Below are positions 1 to 9,922 of a stretch of 64,000 nt of DNA, piece by piece (the first letter of the stretch is position 1; every line of letters starts with the position of its first letter). A model generated the notes under the pieces. The model did no database searches and was not told the origin of the DNA. It worked only from the letters and a program-made list of their open reading frames with translations. This DNA is from Burkholderia sp. Bp8963 (GTDB lineage Bacteria; Pseudomonadota; Gammaproteobacteria; Burkholderiales; Burkholderiaceae). The DNA is taken from NCBI RefSeq assembly GCF_003854275.1, contig NZ_QTQP01000004.1:1-64000 (forward strand), written 5' to 3'. Made by a program: the position numbers and the translations under genes.

Positions 1-263
<263 letters not shown>

Positions 264-509
264 AACGTCACTGAAGCACAACTGAACGTTTGAACCCCGA
301 CGGTGCGCAGGCGGTCGCCTGCCCGCGTGCCTGAAGATTTTCGCGCAGATCAAGCGGTACACAACAAATCGCGCGAACCCGCGATGCGCGCGCCGGGCCC
401 GGCAGCAAGGCCGGGCCGGCCGCGCATCGAAGCGGTGTGCACGGCGGCGTGTGCCACGTCGTCATGCCACATCATCGATTACTTCAATTTATTGTCGGTA
501 ACTTATAGG

Positions 510-1253
510 ATGACTAAGCGAATTGCAGTTGTGACAGGTGGAATGGGCGGGCTCGGCGAGGCAGTCAGCATCAGATTGCACGACGCGGGCTTCCAGGTGG
601 TCGTCACGTATTCGCCGAACAACAATGGCGCCGACCGCTGGTTGACCGAGATGCACGCAGCGGGCCGCGAGTTCCGCGCGTATCCGGTGGACGTGGCCGA
701 TCACGATTCGTGCCAGGAATGCGTGGAGAAGATCGTGAAGGACGTCGGCCCGATCGACGTGCTCGTGAACAACGCAGGCATCACGCGCGACATGACGCTG
801 CGCAAGCTCGACAAGGTCAACTGGGACGCGGTGATCCGCACCAACCTCGACTCCGTGTTCAACATGACCAAGCCGGTTTGCGAAGGGATGGTCGAGCGCG
901 GCTGGGGCCGGATCGTCAACATCTCGTCGGTGAACGGCTCGAAGGGCTCGGTCGGCCAGACCAACTACGCGGCCGCGAAGGCCGGCATGCACGGTTTCAC
1001 GAAGTCGCTCGCGCTCGAAGTCGCGCGCAAGGGCGTCACGGTGAACACGGTGTCGCCGGGCTATCTCGCGACGAAGATGGTGACCGCGATCCCGCAGGAC
1101 ATCCTCGACTCGAAGATCCTGCCGCAGATTCCGGCCGGCCGGCTCGGACAGCCCGAGGAAGTCGCGGGCCTCGTCGCGTACCTGTGCTCGGAAGAGGCGG
1201 GTTTCGTGACGGGCTCGAACATCGCGATCAACGGCGGCCAGCACATGCACTGA
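510..1253 (+). CDS. phbB: Acetoacetyl-CoA reductase (PhbB), SDR family
   Basis: The 247-residue protein is a short-chain dehydrogenase that would reduce acetoacetyl-CoA to (R)-3-hydroxybutyryl-CoA with NADPH in the cytosol, for PHB synthesis. Visible features are the cofactor loop TGGMGGLG at residues 9-16, NNAG near 89, and the catalytic set Ser140, Tyr153 and Lys157 inside NISSVNG...NYAAAKAG. The C-terminal FVTGSNIAINGGQHMH is typical of PhbB rather than FabG. The start at 510 is preceded by TAGG; longer in-frame starts upstream give low-complexity sequence without homology. It follows a PhbA-type gene, but no phaC or phaR is visible in the window. Confidence 0.93.
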   Translation: MTKRIAVVTGGMGGLGEAVSIRLHDAGFQVVVTYSPNNNGADRWLTEMHAAGREFRAYPVDVADHDSCQECVEKIVKDVGPIDVLVNNAGITRDMTLRKLDKVNWDAVIRTNLDSVFNMTKPVCEGMVERGWGRIVNISSVNGSKGSVGQTNYAAAKAGMHGFTKSLALEVARKGVTVNTVSPGYLATKMVTAIPQDILDSKILPQIPAGRLGQPEEVAGLVAYLCSEEAGFVTGSNIAINGGQHMH

Positions 1254-1260
1254 CGCGCGG

Positions 1261-1295
1261 CGGCCCGGGCAGCGTTCGCGCGTGCGCCCGGGCCG
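1261..1295 (+). terminator. Hairpin after phbB
   Basis: A perfect 10-bp GC stem (CGGCCCGGGC and its complement) with a 15-nt loop starts 8 nt after the phbB stop. There is no U-tract, so this may be a Rho-dependent or mRNA-stabilising hairpin rather than a true intrinsic terminator. Confidence 0.4.
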
Positions 1296-1455
1296 GGCTC
1301 CCGCTGTATCCAGCGCCGGGGCGGCGCGCCGAAGTGCGATGACGACGACGGACGCAGGCTCGTGTGCCGCGCTTCCGGTGGGCGGCGTGCGCCGTTCGCC
1401 CCGATCGTCGTCGCGCGGCACGCGCGCTGCGTCGGCCTTGCATTCCGGAGAAGGC

Positions 1456-1671
1456 ATGGCTGAAACCTGGATGGGACTCGCGATCGGCGGTTCGGCGCTG
1501 GCCGTCGCGCTGACGATGACGATCGCGCTCCACTGGCTCGAGCGGCGCCGCGCGCGGCTGCTGCGCAACTTCGATCATCACGATTGCTGGCTGACGGCAT
1601 ACGGCAAGCGCATCGCGCGCGCGCCGGCACGGCCGGAGCGGCGCACGCGCGGCAGCAGCGTGACGAAGTGA
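1456..1671 (+). CDS. Small single-pass membrane protein
   Basis: A 71-residue reading frame starts at an ATG preceded by a good ribosome-binding site (GGAGAAGG). The first 27 residues form one hydrophobic transmembrane segment (MAETWMGLAIGGSALAVALT onward), followed by a basic cytoplasmic tail with the stretch LERRRARLLRNFDHHDCW. I do not recognise a family. Good start context and a clean membrane-plus-basic-tail layout argue that it is real. It is separated from phbB by about 200 bp and is not obviously part of the PHB operon. Confidence 0.6.
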   Translation: MAETWMGLAIGGSALAVALTMTIALHWLERRRARLLRNFDHHDCWLTAYGKRIARAPARPERRTRGSSVTK

Positions 1672-1732
1672 CTTGCTGCGGAAGCGGCGTGCCGGATGCC
1701 GCTTCCGCGAACATCGGCACCGTTCGCCGCCT

Positions 1733-2008
1733 TCAATCGCTCTTCTTGTCGCTCTTGTGGAAGACCCGCTTCGTCGTGCGCTTGGTTGCATCCCAGCCTT
1801 CGCGCGACGCATGGGCGATTCCGTGACCGACCGTTTTCGCAGCGCTCGCGGTCGCATGGCCGAAGCTGCGCGCAGCTTCGCCGGTCTTGTGGGCGGCTTC
1901 CTTCGAATCGCGCTTGATGTCCTGCTTCACTTCGGACATGTCCGCGTGCGCGATCGGGCTGATCAGCGCGAGAACGAGCGCACTGCAAATGAAATGACGA
2001 CCTTTCAC
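1733..2008 (-). CDS. Small secreted alpha-helical protein with LEA-like repeats
   Basis: The 91-residue product has an N-terminal signal peptide (VKGRHFICSALVLALISPIAHA) and then a mature part made of degenerate 11-residue amphipathic repeats rich in Ala, Lys, His and Gly (KEAAHKTGEAA, SFGHATASAAK, TVGHGIAHASR). It ends in a Lys-rich tail. Such repeats resemble LEA-like periplasmic proteins, but no function can be assigned. I chose the GTG at 2008 because it begins directly before the signal peptide; another in-frame GTG lies at 2047. It sits 22 bp downstream of the pigment operon on the same strand and could be co-transcribed. Confidence 0.65.
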   Translation of the reverse strand: MKGRHFICSALVLALISPIAHADMSEVKQDIKRDSKEAAHKTGEAARSFGHATASAAKTVGHGIAHASREGWDATKRTTKRVFHKSDKKSD

Positions 2009-2030
2009 GACCTGATTCCCATAAAAGTAT

Positions 2031-2534
2031 TCATCGAGGTTCCGCACTGCCGGCGGGCGGCGGACGAAACGCGCCGGCCGCCGCTGCGTCGAGCATCACC
2101 GCGGCGCGGCCGGTCAGCAGCACGCGATCGCCGCAGCGAAGCGTGAAACCGTACAGCACGGAACTGCCGTCGCCGCTTACGCGTTCGGCATCGACGGTCA
2201 GCGGCGCGTCGAAGGTGTCGAGCCGATCGACGAACGCGTCGACGCCGCGCACGCTCGCGAGATAACCGACTCGCGGGCGGTCCTGCTGCGCGCCGAGCAG
2301 CGCGCCATGCACGGCCATTGCCTGCGCCGCGTATTCGATCCCGCAGACCGACGCGAGCCGCCCGTGCGAGCGCAGCGGGTTGTGCGGATCGCGGTGGCTC
2401 GTCGCCGTGCAGCGGATCCGCACGTCATCCCACGCATCGACCGTATCGAGCATGCACATCGCGCCAGCGTGCGGAATGTGCGCGGCGATCCACGCGTGAT
2501 CGAGCGGCGGCGTCAATGTGACCGGCGCCGTCAT
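2031..2534 (-). CDS. 3-hydroxyacyl-ACP dehydratase of the aryl polyene cluster (ApeP/XanG-like)
   Basis: The 167-residue protein has the hot-dog dehydratase pattern, with IPHAGAMCMLD near residue 20 and SHGRLASVCGIEYAAQAMA near 56-74, where a conserved Glu follows the helix start as in FabA/FabZ-like and ApeP proteins. It would dehydrate 3-hydroxyacyl-ACP to the enoyl form during polyene elongation. Its ATG overlaps the stop of the chain-length-factor-like gene (TGATG), showing translational coupling. It is the last core gene of the leftward operon. A second dehydratase domain is fused to the ligase at 9919-11892, in line with two dehydratases in known aryl polyene systems. Confidence 0.85.
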   Translation of the reverse strand: MTAPVTLTPPLDHAWIAAHIPHAGAMCMLDTVDAWDDVRIRCTATSHRDPHNPLRSHGRLASVCGIEYAAQAMAVHGALLGAQQDRPRVGYLASVRGVDAFVDRLDTFDAPLTVDAERVSGDGSSVLYGFTLRCGDRVLLTGRAAVMLDAAAAGAFRPPPAGSAEPR

Positions 2535-3349
2535 CGCGTCTGCTCCGCGAACGTGTCCGGCATCGCGACGTCGACCCGCACGCGCGTGTCCGCCAGATAG
2601 TCGAGCACGACGCTGGCCGAGCGCCGCGCGGCGAGTGCGTCGAGCAGCGGCAGCGCACGCGCGGCCGGATTGCCGGTGCGCAGCGCTTCGAGTTCGGGCG
2701 ATGCGAGCGTTGTCGCGGGCGCGTCGGTCAGCTGCACGTCGATGCGTGCAAGCGCGGACGCGCCCGAGTCGGGCGCGAGCACGAGCGCGACACCGAACGC
2801 GTCGATGATCGGCCGCACCGCGCGCAGCGGTTCCGGATAGTCGGTGTCGTACGCGATCAGCAGGCACGGCACGCGATCGACCGCGACCTGGCACAGGCTT
2901 TCGAGCAAACCCGCGGCAAAGCTGCCGTCGTGCGCGCACAGCACGTTCGACGTCGCCATCGCACGGGTCGCAATGCTCCAGTAGCCGGCCGGCGCGTTGT
3001 GCACGGAGTTGTGAAAGCGCGTCGGCGACAGGTGGCGGTCGTCGCCGGCGAGGGTTTCGCAGATCGCGTGGCAGTTGTGGCCGTCGCCGCCCGACGCGCT
3101 GAATACGGTTGCGAGCGTCGCCGCGTCGCGTCCGCACGCCGCCACCGCCTCGTGGCCGGCCGCAAGCGCGACGCGCACGACAGGGCCCGTGCGGCGCCGT
3201 TCGGCCGGCGGCAGGCCGGCGGGCGGCGGCAGCACGGTGTGCGCGCTCGCATAGGCCGCGCGGCCCGCGAGCACGTCGGCCGCGTGCGGCCAGTCGTTCA
3301 ATCCAGGCCCGACGAGGCCGATGCTTTCGATGAAGGCGCTGAGTGTCAT
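2531..3349 (-). CDS. Beta-ketoacyl synthase-like chain-length factor
   Basis: The 272-residue protein matches the short ketoacyl-synthase-like family found beside the ketosynthase in aryl polyene clusters (PF13723 type). It has the pattern RFHNSVHNAPAGYWSIAT near the middle and the block CAHDGSFAAGLLESL where a catalytic Cys would be expected. Aligned on the following Gly, the nucleophile position is Ala and not Cys, so the protein probably acts as the non-condensing partner (chain-length factor) of the adjacent ketosynthase. It lacks the C-terminal half of a full KS. It starts 8 bp after the ketosynthase stop, consistent with a heterodimer encoded side by side. Confidence 0.83.
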   Translation of the reverse strand: MTLSAFIESIGLVGPGLNDWPHAADVLAGRAAYASAHTVLPPPAGLPPAERRRTGPVVRVALAAGHEAVAACGRDAATLATVFSASGGDGHNCHAICETLAGDDRHLSPTRFHNSVHNAPAGYWSIATRAMATSNVLCAHDGSFAAGLLESLCQVAVDRVPCLLIAYDTDYPEPLRAVRPIIDAFGVALVLAPDSGASALARIDVQLTDAPATTLASPELEALRTGNPAARALPLLDALAARRSASVVLDYLADTRVRVDVAMPDTFAEQTR

Positions 3350-3357
3350 GGCGTGGG

Positions 3358-4569
3358 TCAGCGGTGCGCGTGGTCGGCGCGGCCGAGGATCAGGCTGCAA
3401 TTCGTGCCGCCGAAGCCGAACGAATTGGTGAGCACGTAACGCACGCGCGCGGCGCGGCTCGCGAGCACGTAGTCGAGCGCGAGCGCCGGATCGGGATGCG
3501 TCGTGTTGATGCCGGCCGGCACGAACTGCTCGCGCAGCGCGAGTGCGGCGACGACCGCTTCGAGTGCGCCTGCGGCGCCGAGCGTGTGGCCGGTCGCGCC
3601 CTTCGTGGAGCTGCACGGCGTGCGCTCGAACAGCGCGCCGACCGCGCGGCTCTCGGCCGCGTCGTTGCTCGGCGTCGCGGTGCCGTGCAGGTTGATGTAG
3701 TCGATGTCGCCGGCGCCGAGGCCGGCCGACGCGAGTGCGTGCTCGATCGCGACGCGCGCGCCGAGCCCTTCCGGATGCGGCGACGACATGTGATGCGCGT
3801 CGCTCGTTTCGCCGATGCCGAGCAGCAGGATCGCGTCGTCGCCGAGTGCGGCGGCTGACCGGGGCGCGCGCTCGACGAGCGCGAACGCGGCGGCCTCGCC
3901 GATCGAGATGCCGTCGCGCGCGACGTCGAACGGCCGGCACGGTCGCCGCGACAGCAGTTCGAGCGAATTGAAGCCGTACAGCGTCGTCAGGCACAGCGAG
4001 TCGACGCCGCCGACGACTGCCGCGTCGATCAGGCCCGCTTCGATCATGCGGCGGGCGGAGCCGAACACCTTCGCGCCGGACGAGCACGCGGACGAGATCG
4101 CCATCGCCGGGCCGCGCAGCGCGAAATACGCACGCACGAACGCGGCGGGCGAATACGGGTTGTGCGTGTGCGCATAGCGGAAGTCGGCGGGCAGCACGCC
4201 GCTCGCCGGATCGCGGCGCTGGTACGCGCGCTCGGTCTCGAGGATGCCGGCCGTGCTGGTGCCGACGAACACGCCGACGCGGTCCGCGCCGTAGCGCGAC
4301 ACGGCCGCCGCGACGCGCTCGCCGAAGCCGTCCTGCGCGAGGCCGAGCTGCGCGAGGCGGTTGTTGCGGCATTCGAAGTCGGCAAGGTCCGCGCGCACGG
4401 GCTGCGCATCGACGCCGGGCACCGCGCCGATCCAGGTGTCGAGGTCCGCGCGCTCGAAACCGCATGGCGCGAGGCCGCCGCGCGCGTCGCGCAGCGCGTC
4501 GAGGGTCGCGTCGAGGCCGCGGCCGATGCAGCTGGTGGCGGTGAAGTGCGAGAGCAGCAGTGGTTTCAC
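3358..4569 (-). CDS. Beta-ketoacyl-ACP synthase (ApeO/XanH-like, FabF family)
   Basis: The 403-residue KASII-type enzyme has an intact catalytic triad: Cys162 in SSACSSGA, His295 in NLHGTATPSND and His328 in KGATGHTLGAAG. It would condense malonyl-ACP with the growing polyene. The C-terminal NSFGFGGTNCSLIL is the usual KS ending. The start is a GTG at 4569 with a weak ribosome-binding site, 63 bp after the deacetylase stop. The N-terminus (HFTATSCIGRGLDATLDAL) is characteristic of the aryl polyene KS subgroup and not of housekeeping FabF. It is the only full ketosynthase in the cluster. Confidence 0.9.
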   Translation of the reverse strand: MKPLLLSHFTATSCIGRGLDATLDALRDARGGLAPCGFERADLDTWIGAVPGVDAQPVRADLADFECRNNRLAQLGLAQDGFGERVAAAVSRYGADRVGVFVGTSTAGILETERAYQRRDPASGVLPADFRYAHTHNPYSPAAFVRAYFALRGPAMAISSACSSGAKVFGSARRMIEAGLIDAAVVGGVDSLCLTTLYGFNSLELLSRRPCRPFDVARDGISIGEAAAFALVERAPRSAAALGDDAILLLGIGETSDAHHMSSPHPEGLGARVAIEHALASAGLGAGDIDYINLHGTATPSNDAAESRAVGALFERTPCSSTKGATGHTLGAAGALEAVVAALALREQFVPAGINTTHPDPALALDYVLASRAARVRYVLTNSFGFGGTNCSLILGRADHAHR

Positions 4570-4632
4570 GAGGGTCGAATCCGGTGGCCGGAGCGGGCGC
4601 CGCAGCGGGGCTGGGCGGTGCGCCGGTCATCT

Positions 4633-5553
4633 TCAAATTTTATCAAACGGGGGATCCTGGACGGCGGGCTGGCCGGCCGGCTCGCTGGACGTTCCGTCGG
4701 ACGTTTCAGGCACGAGCGCGGCGCGCAGCGTGGTCCAGCGCAATTGCGCGTCGGTGGCCGCGCGCAGCACCGCCGGCAGCACGTCGAGCACGACCGGCTC
4801 GCCGCGCGCGTCGCGCGCCGCGTGGCCGTCGTGCACGAGCAGGATGTCGCGCGGCGCGAGCCCGTGCAACAGGCGGCGCGCGACCGTGCCGGCGTCGCGC
4901 GCGCGCGTGTCGAAGCCGCGCCGTGTCCAGCTCGCAAGCTGCAGGCCGAGCCCGCACAGCACCGGTTCGAGAAACGGGTTGCGCAGGCCCGCCGGCGCGC
5001 GGAAGAACAGCGGGCGCGTGCCGGCGATCTCGGTCAGCGTCTGTTGTGCGGCCGCGATCTCGCGCCGCAGCGCAGCGGGGCCCGATAGCGAAAACGTATG
5101 CCGGTGCCGCTGGCTGTGGTTCTCGATCGCATGACCGCGCGCGACGATCGCTTCGATCCACTGCGGATGGCGGCGTGCGAGATCGCCGATGCAGAAGAAC
5201 GTCGCGCGCGCGTCGTAGCGGTCGAGCAGGTCGAGCACGCGCGGCGTGACGTCCGGGTCCGGGCCGTCGTCGATCGTCAGCGCGATGCTTCGGCCAGCGC
5301 TGGCCGGCAGGCGTGTCCAGTTCGGGCCGAGCAGCGTGCTCTTCGGCCACAGGCCCGCCGCCGTCAGCGCGAGATGCGACGCGACCACGCCGCCGACGGC
5401 CCACGGCCACGCGGCCGGCTGCGCGACGACGGCCGCGGCCGCACCCGCATGCAGCGCGGCCGCGCCCGCGATCAGCGGCGTCGGCTTCCAGCGGCGTGCG
5501 TCGCCGGCCTGCGGCGGCGGATCTGTCGATGGCGCGGTCGATGGCGCGTTCAT
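4633..5553 (-). CDS. Polysaccharide deacetylase family protein
   Basis: The 306-residue protein begins with a hydrophobic region (about residues 26-68, probably two membrane segments) followed by a NodB-type catalytic domain. The metal-binding and catalytic motifs are present: TIDDGPDP at 93-100 (Asp95, Asp96), HSQRH at 146-150 and RAPAG near 190. The family removes N- or O-acetyl groups from sugars. Its substrate here is unknown; one idea is a sugar on the pigment lipid. Its ATG overlaps the exporter stop, so it is translated with the cluster. Confidence 0.85.
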   Translation of the reverse strand: MNAPSTAPSTDPPPQAGDARRWKPTPLIAGAAALHAGAAAAVVAQPAAWPWAVGGVVASHLALTAAGLWPKSTLLGPNWTRLPASAGRSIALTIDDGPDPDVTPRVLDLLDRYDARATFFCIGDLARRHPQWIEAIVARGHAIENHSQRHRHTFSLSGPAALRREIAAAQQTLTEIAGTRPLFFRAPAGLRNPFLEPVLCGLGLQLASWTRRGFDTRARDAGTVARRLLHGLAPRDILLVHDGHAARDARGEPVVLDVLPAVLRAATDAQLRWTTLRAALVPETSDGTSSEPAGQPAVQDPPFDKI

Positions 5554-8194
5554 GCATGGCCTCCGTGCGGACGATCGGCGTTTGCGGCGGTGATGGTGGA
5601 GGCGGAGTCGGCGGTGGCGGTAGCGGTAGCGGTAGCGGCGGCTCGTGGCGCGAGAATGGCCGCGAACGCGAGCGCGAGGATCGCGCCGGGGCCGACGGTC
5701 AGCCCGAAGGTTTCGAGGAGCGGCACGCGCGACAGCGTGAGTAGCCCGAAACCGGCGACCGTCGCGAGGTTCGCGATCAGCAGCGACACAAGCGTGTAGG
5801 GCGTGACGGGCTGCGCGTCGTCGCGCTTGCAGAAGAACAGCGCGTAGTTCGAGCCGACCGCGACGATCAGCAGCATCCCGATCAGATGCAGGATCGTCAG
5901 CTGCACGCCGGCGAGCGCGAAGCCCGCGGTCACGACCAGCACGGCCGCGACGAGCGGTGCGAGCGCGCGCACGACGCGGCGCGGCGAGCGCAGCGCGACC
6001 AGCAGCAGCACCGCGATCGCCGCGAAACCCGCGAGCGACAGCCGGATGTCCTCGTGCACGTAGTTCACGTACAGGCGGTCGGCCTCGGCCTTCATGTCGA
6101 CGAACAGGGCGTCGGGCACGCCCGCGTGCGCGACGGCAGCGCGTATCGGCGCCGCGGCGAGCCCTGGCGCGGCATCTGCGGCGTCAGCGACATCAGCGGC
6201 GTGAGTGGCTTGAGCGGTCTGAGAGGCTTGAGAGGTCTCAGTGGCTTGCGCGGCCTGAGTGGCCTGCGCGGCATCCGGCGCGCGCAGCGGCAGCATCGCG
6301 CTCCAGCGGCCCGCGCGCTCGGTCAGCAGCGCATCGACGGCGAGCGCCATCGACGTGCCGCGCAGATCCGCGCGCGTGAGCAGCGGCGCGTGGCGCGCGG
6401 CTTCGACGTCGGCGATGAACGGCGCGAACAGGTCGGGCTTCACCGCGATCGGCTGGTTCTCGACCGCGTCGCGCATGCGTGCGGCGAGCACGTCCGCGTC
6501 CGGCAGGCTCGCCTGGCGCGCGCGCTGCGCGGCGTCGCTCGGCAGGTAGCGCGCAGGGCTTTCGAAGCCCGCGAGCGCGCCGCGATCGACGAGCGGCTGC
6601 AATTGCGCGGCGACCTTCTCCGCACCTTCGAGCGCCGCCTGCCTGGACGCCGCGGCAATCACGACGAGGTAGCGCACGTCGGGCGCGCCGACGTCCGCGC
6701 GCAGACGCGCGTCGAGCGCCTGCGCGCGCGCCGGCACCGGGCTCAGCGCGGCCAGCTCGCGGCTCCACAGGCCGTCGCGATGCAGTGCGAGCGTCGCGCA
6801 CGCGGCGACCACCAGCGCCGCCAGCGGCCAGCGCAGCCGCGGCGCGGCGGCGGCCGTGCGCGCGAGCACGGCGCCGACGCGCGACACGTCGCGGATCGCA
6901 ACCTGCCCGCCGCGCAGGTGCGGCAGCACGAAGCGCGTGACGAGCGCGGCGGCCGTCAGCCCGGCGATCGAATACAGCCCGAGCTGCACGAGGCCCGGAA
7001 ACCCGGAGAACAGCATCGACGCGAAACCGCACACGGACGTCAGCACGCCGAGCCGGATCGTCGGCCAGTACGCGGCGAGCCATGCGCGCGTCGCGTCGGC
7101 CGGGCGCGCCGTACCGCGCGGGCCGGCCTGCGCCGATTGCACGAACAGGTAGATCGAATAGTCGACCGCTTCGCCGATCAGCGTCGTGCCGAAGCCGAGC
7201 GTCAACCCGTGGACCGTGCCGAACGCGACGCTGACCGCCGCGAGCCCGGCCGCGACGCCCGACAGCACCGGCAAGAGGCCGAGCGCGAGCGTGCGCGGCG
7301 AGCGGTACAGCGTCAGCAGCAGCGCGACGATCAGCACGACGCTCGCAGTCGACAGGCGCTCGACGTCGTGCCGGATCGTGTCGCGCGTGTCGACCGAGAA
7401 CACGCCGGGGCCCGTCATCGCGAGGGTGTACGCGGCCGCGTTTGGTACTTCGTTTGGCACTGCGTTCGGCATTGCGCTCGGCAGTGCGTGGATTGCCGCG
7501 GCGAACGCGCGGCGCACTGCGTCGATCGCGCGCGCCTGCGCATCGGTGTCGGAGCCGGCCGCCGCCGTCTGCACGACGAGCACCGCGCGCGAGCCGTCGC
7601 GCGACGCCCATACGCCGTCGCGCGTCGCCGGCTGCGCGCTGCTGTCGAGCTGACCGACGAGCTGACCGACGAGCGCGCCGACCTCGCCCGTCGGGTCGCG
7701 CGGCAGCATCGCCTTCGCGACGAGCCCCGCCGACGAGCTCAGCAGGTCCAGGCTGTCGCCGAGCGCCTGGTGCAGGCCGTCGGCGGTGAAGCGCTGCGGC
7801 GTCACGGCCGGGCTCAGCAGGTAGCGGTGGTCGAAGATGAACTGCTGGTCGCGCGTGTCGTTCTCGGCTTCGCCGTTGTTGACCGCCGCGAACTGCGGGT
7901 CCGTGCGCAGTGCGCCGGCCATGTGCCGCGACAGCGTGGCGCGCGTGGCTGCATCGCCGCCGTCGATCGCGACGAGGATCAGCCGCGACACGAGGCCGTC
8001 GCGCAACTGGTCGACGAGCACGCGCTGGCCGGCGCTCGGCGAGCGCGGCAGGAACGCGGACAGGTCGGCCGTGAAGCTCGCGCGGCTGATCGCGAACCCG
8101 CACGCGACGAGCGCGAGCAGCCACACGAGCACGGCGCGCCGCTGCAACGCATGCAGGCGGCGGGTGACGGGCGCGGGCCGGGTGCGTTCGTCCA

Positions 8195-8195
<1 letters not shown>
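5550..8195 (-). CDS. MMPL/RND-type exporter of the pigment cluster (XanF/ApeK-like)
   Basis: The 881-residue inner-membrane protein has the RND/MMPL layout: one N-terminal helix (VWLLALVACGFAISRA), a large periplasmic loop, five to six helices (residues about 270-420, including the GLTLGFGTTLIGEAVDYSIYL proton-path helix), a second periplasmic loop and another helix bundle. The second bundle contains the matching LHLIGMLLIVAVGSNYALFF. It is expected to move the aryl polyene lipid or its carrier across the inner membrane. The start at 8195 overlaps the stop of the LolA-like gene (TGATG). Three separate tandem-repeat tracts lie inside the gene, all in multiples of three. Confidence 0.9.
5613..5642. 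repeat. 6-bp tandem repeat near the 3' end of the exporter gene
   Basis: Five 6-bp units (three exact GGTAGC flanked by GGTGGC and GGCGGC) lie in the coding region and encode an alternating Ala-Thr stretch in the C-terminal tail of the exporter. Unit length keeps the frame. Confidence 0.85.
6206..6277. repeat. 9-bp minisatellite inside the exporter gene (8 units)
   Basis: Eight contiguous degenerate 9-bp units with consensus YGGCYTGMG encode a Gln/Ala/Thr-rich tripeptide repeat (AQA, TQA, TET, SQA and similar). The stretch lies in the second periplasmic loop of the MMPL protein. The length is a multiple of three, so unit gain or loss changes loop length without frameshift. Confidence 0.85.
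7439..7486. repeat. 12-bp tandem repeat inside the exporter gene (4 units)
   Basis: Four 12-bp units of the type CGTTYGGCAYTG encode the tetrapeptide repeat AMPN-AVPN-EVPN in the first periplasmic loop of the MMPL protein. Confidence 0.85.
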
Positions 8196-8944
<749 letters not shown>

Positions 8945-8947
8945 GCG

Positions 8948-9922
8948 TCAGAGATCCCTCGTGGCGGACAGGTCGGCGCGCGCGGGTGCATCGTCGCGGC
9001 GCGCGGCGGCGGCCTTGCCGTCCTGCCAGAAATCGAAATAGTTGAACCAGTTGTACGGCGCCGCGCGGCAGTACTTGTCGAGCAGCGCGACGTAGCGCGC
9101 GAGCGCGGCGTCGACAGCGGCCGCGCGCGCGTCGCGCCGCACGTCGGAGAAATCGGCGAGCGGCTCGAAGTGCACATCGTAGCGGTTGCCGTCGCGATAG
9201 AGGCCCGTCATGAAGATCACCGGGCGCCGCAGCATCGCGGCCATGTACAGCGGCCCGAGCGGGAACGCGGCCGGCGTGCCGAGCAACGGCAGCCGCCGCA
9301 GCGACGCGGCCGCGTCGTCGAGCAGCGTGCGATCGGCGAGCATGCCGACCATGCAGTTCGCATCGAGGCGCTCGCGCACCTTCAGCATCGAATCGACCTG
9401 CCCGAGGGCAATCACTTCCGGCCGCGCGGCGGGATTCACGGCCGCGAGCGTCGCGTTGATCTTGCGCGCGTTCTCTTCATACATCGTGACGACGACGCGC
9501 AGGTCCGGTTGCGTGCGGCCGAGCGCGCGCACGACCTCGAAGCTGCCGAGGTGCGCGCCCATCAGGAACGCGCCGTGGCCGCCGGCGAGCGCGTCGTCGA
9601 CGAGCGTCTCGCCGTGCAGCCGGATGTCGAACAGGTCGTAGCGCTCGTTCATCAGGTAGATGCGGTCGTGGATCGTCGCCGCGAATGTGAACACGTGCCG
9701 GTAGACGTCGCGCCAGCGCGCGGGGCGGCCGAGCACGCGGCGCAGGTAGTCGCGCGACGCCGCGCACGCGGCCGGCGAGAACAGCACGAAATACGTCGCG
9801 ACGAGATGCAGCACGACGCGCGCGGGCCGCCGCCCGAAGCGCAGCGAGACCCACGTCATCGCGCGCAGCAACCCTGCGTTGCTGCGTTCCTGGCGCTCGG
9901 CCCATGACGCGGTGCGCTTCAT
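8948..9922 (-). CDS. LpxL/HtrB-type acyltransferase of the pigment cluster (XanD-like)
   Basis: The 324-residue protein belongs to the lysophospholipid/lipid A acyltransferase superfamily. The catalytic H-x4-E motif is HLGSFE at residues 124-129, followed by VVTMYEENARKIN and GMLADRTLL. It would transfer the finished aryl polyene from the carrier protein to a lipid or glycolipid at the inner membrane, as proposed for cluster acyltransferases. The C-terminal PYNWFNYFDFW is typical of the aryl polyene subgroup. Its ATG overlaps the end of the ligase-dehydratase gene. Confidence 0.88.
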   Translation of the reverse strand: MKRTASWAERQERSNAGLLRAMTWVSLRFGRRPARVVLHLVATYFVLFSPAACAASRDYLRRVLGRPARWRDVYRHVFTFAATIHDRIYLMNERYDLFDIRLHGETLVDDALAGGHGAFLMGAHLGSFEVVRALGRTQPDLRVVVTMYEENARKINATLAAVNPAARPEVIALGQVDSMLKVRERLDANCMVGMLADRTLLDDAAASLRRLPLLGTPAAFPLGPLYMAAMLRRPVIFMTGLYRDGNRYDVHFEPLADFSDVRRDARAAAVDAALARYVALLDKYCRAAPYNWFNYFDFWQDGKAAAARRDDAPARADLSATRDL

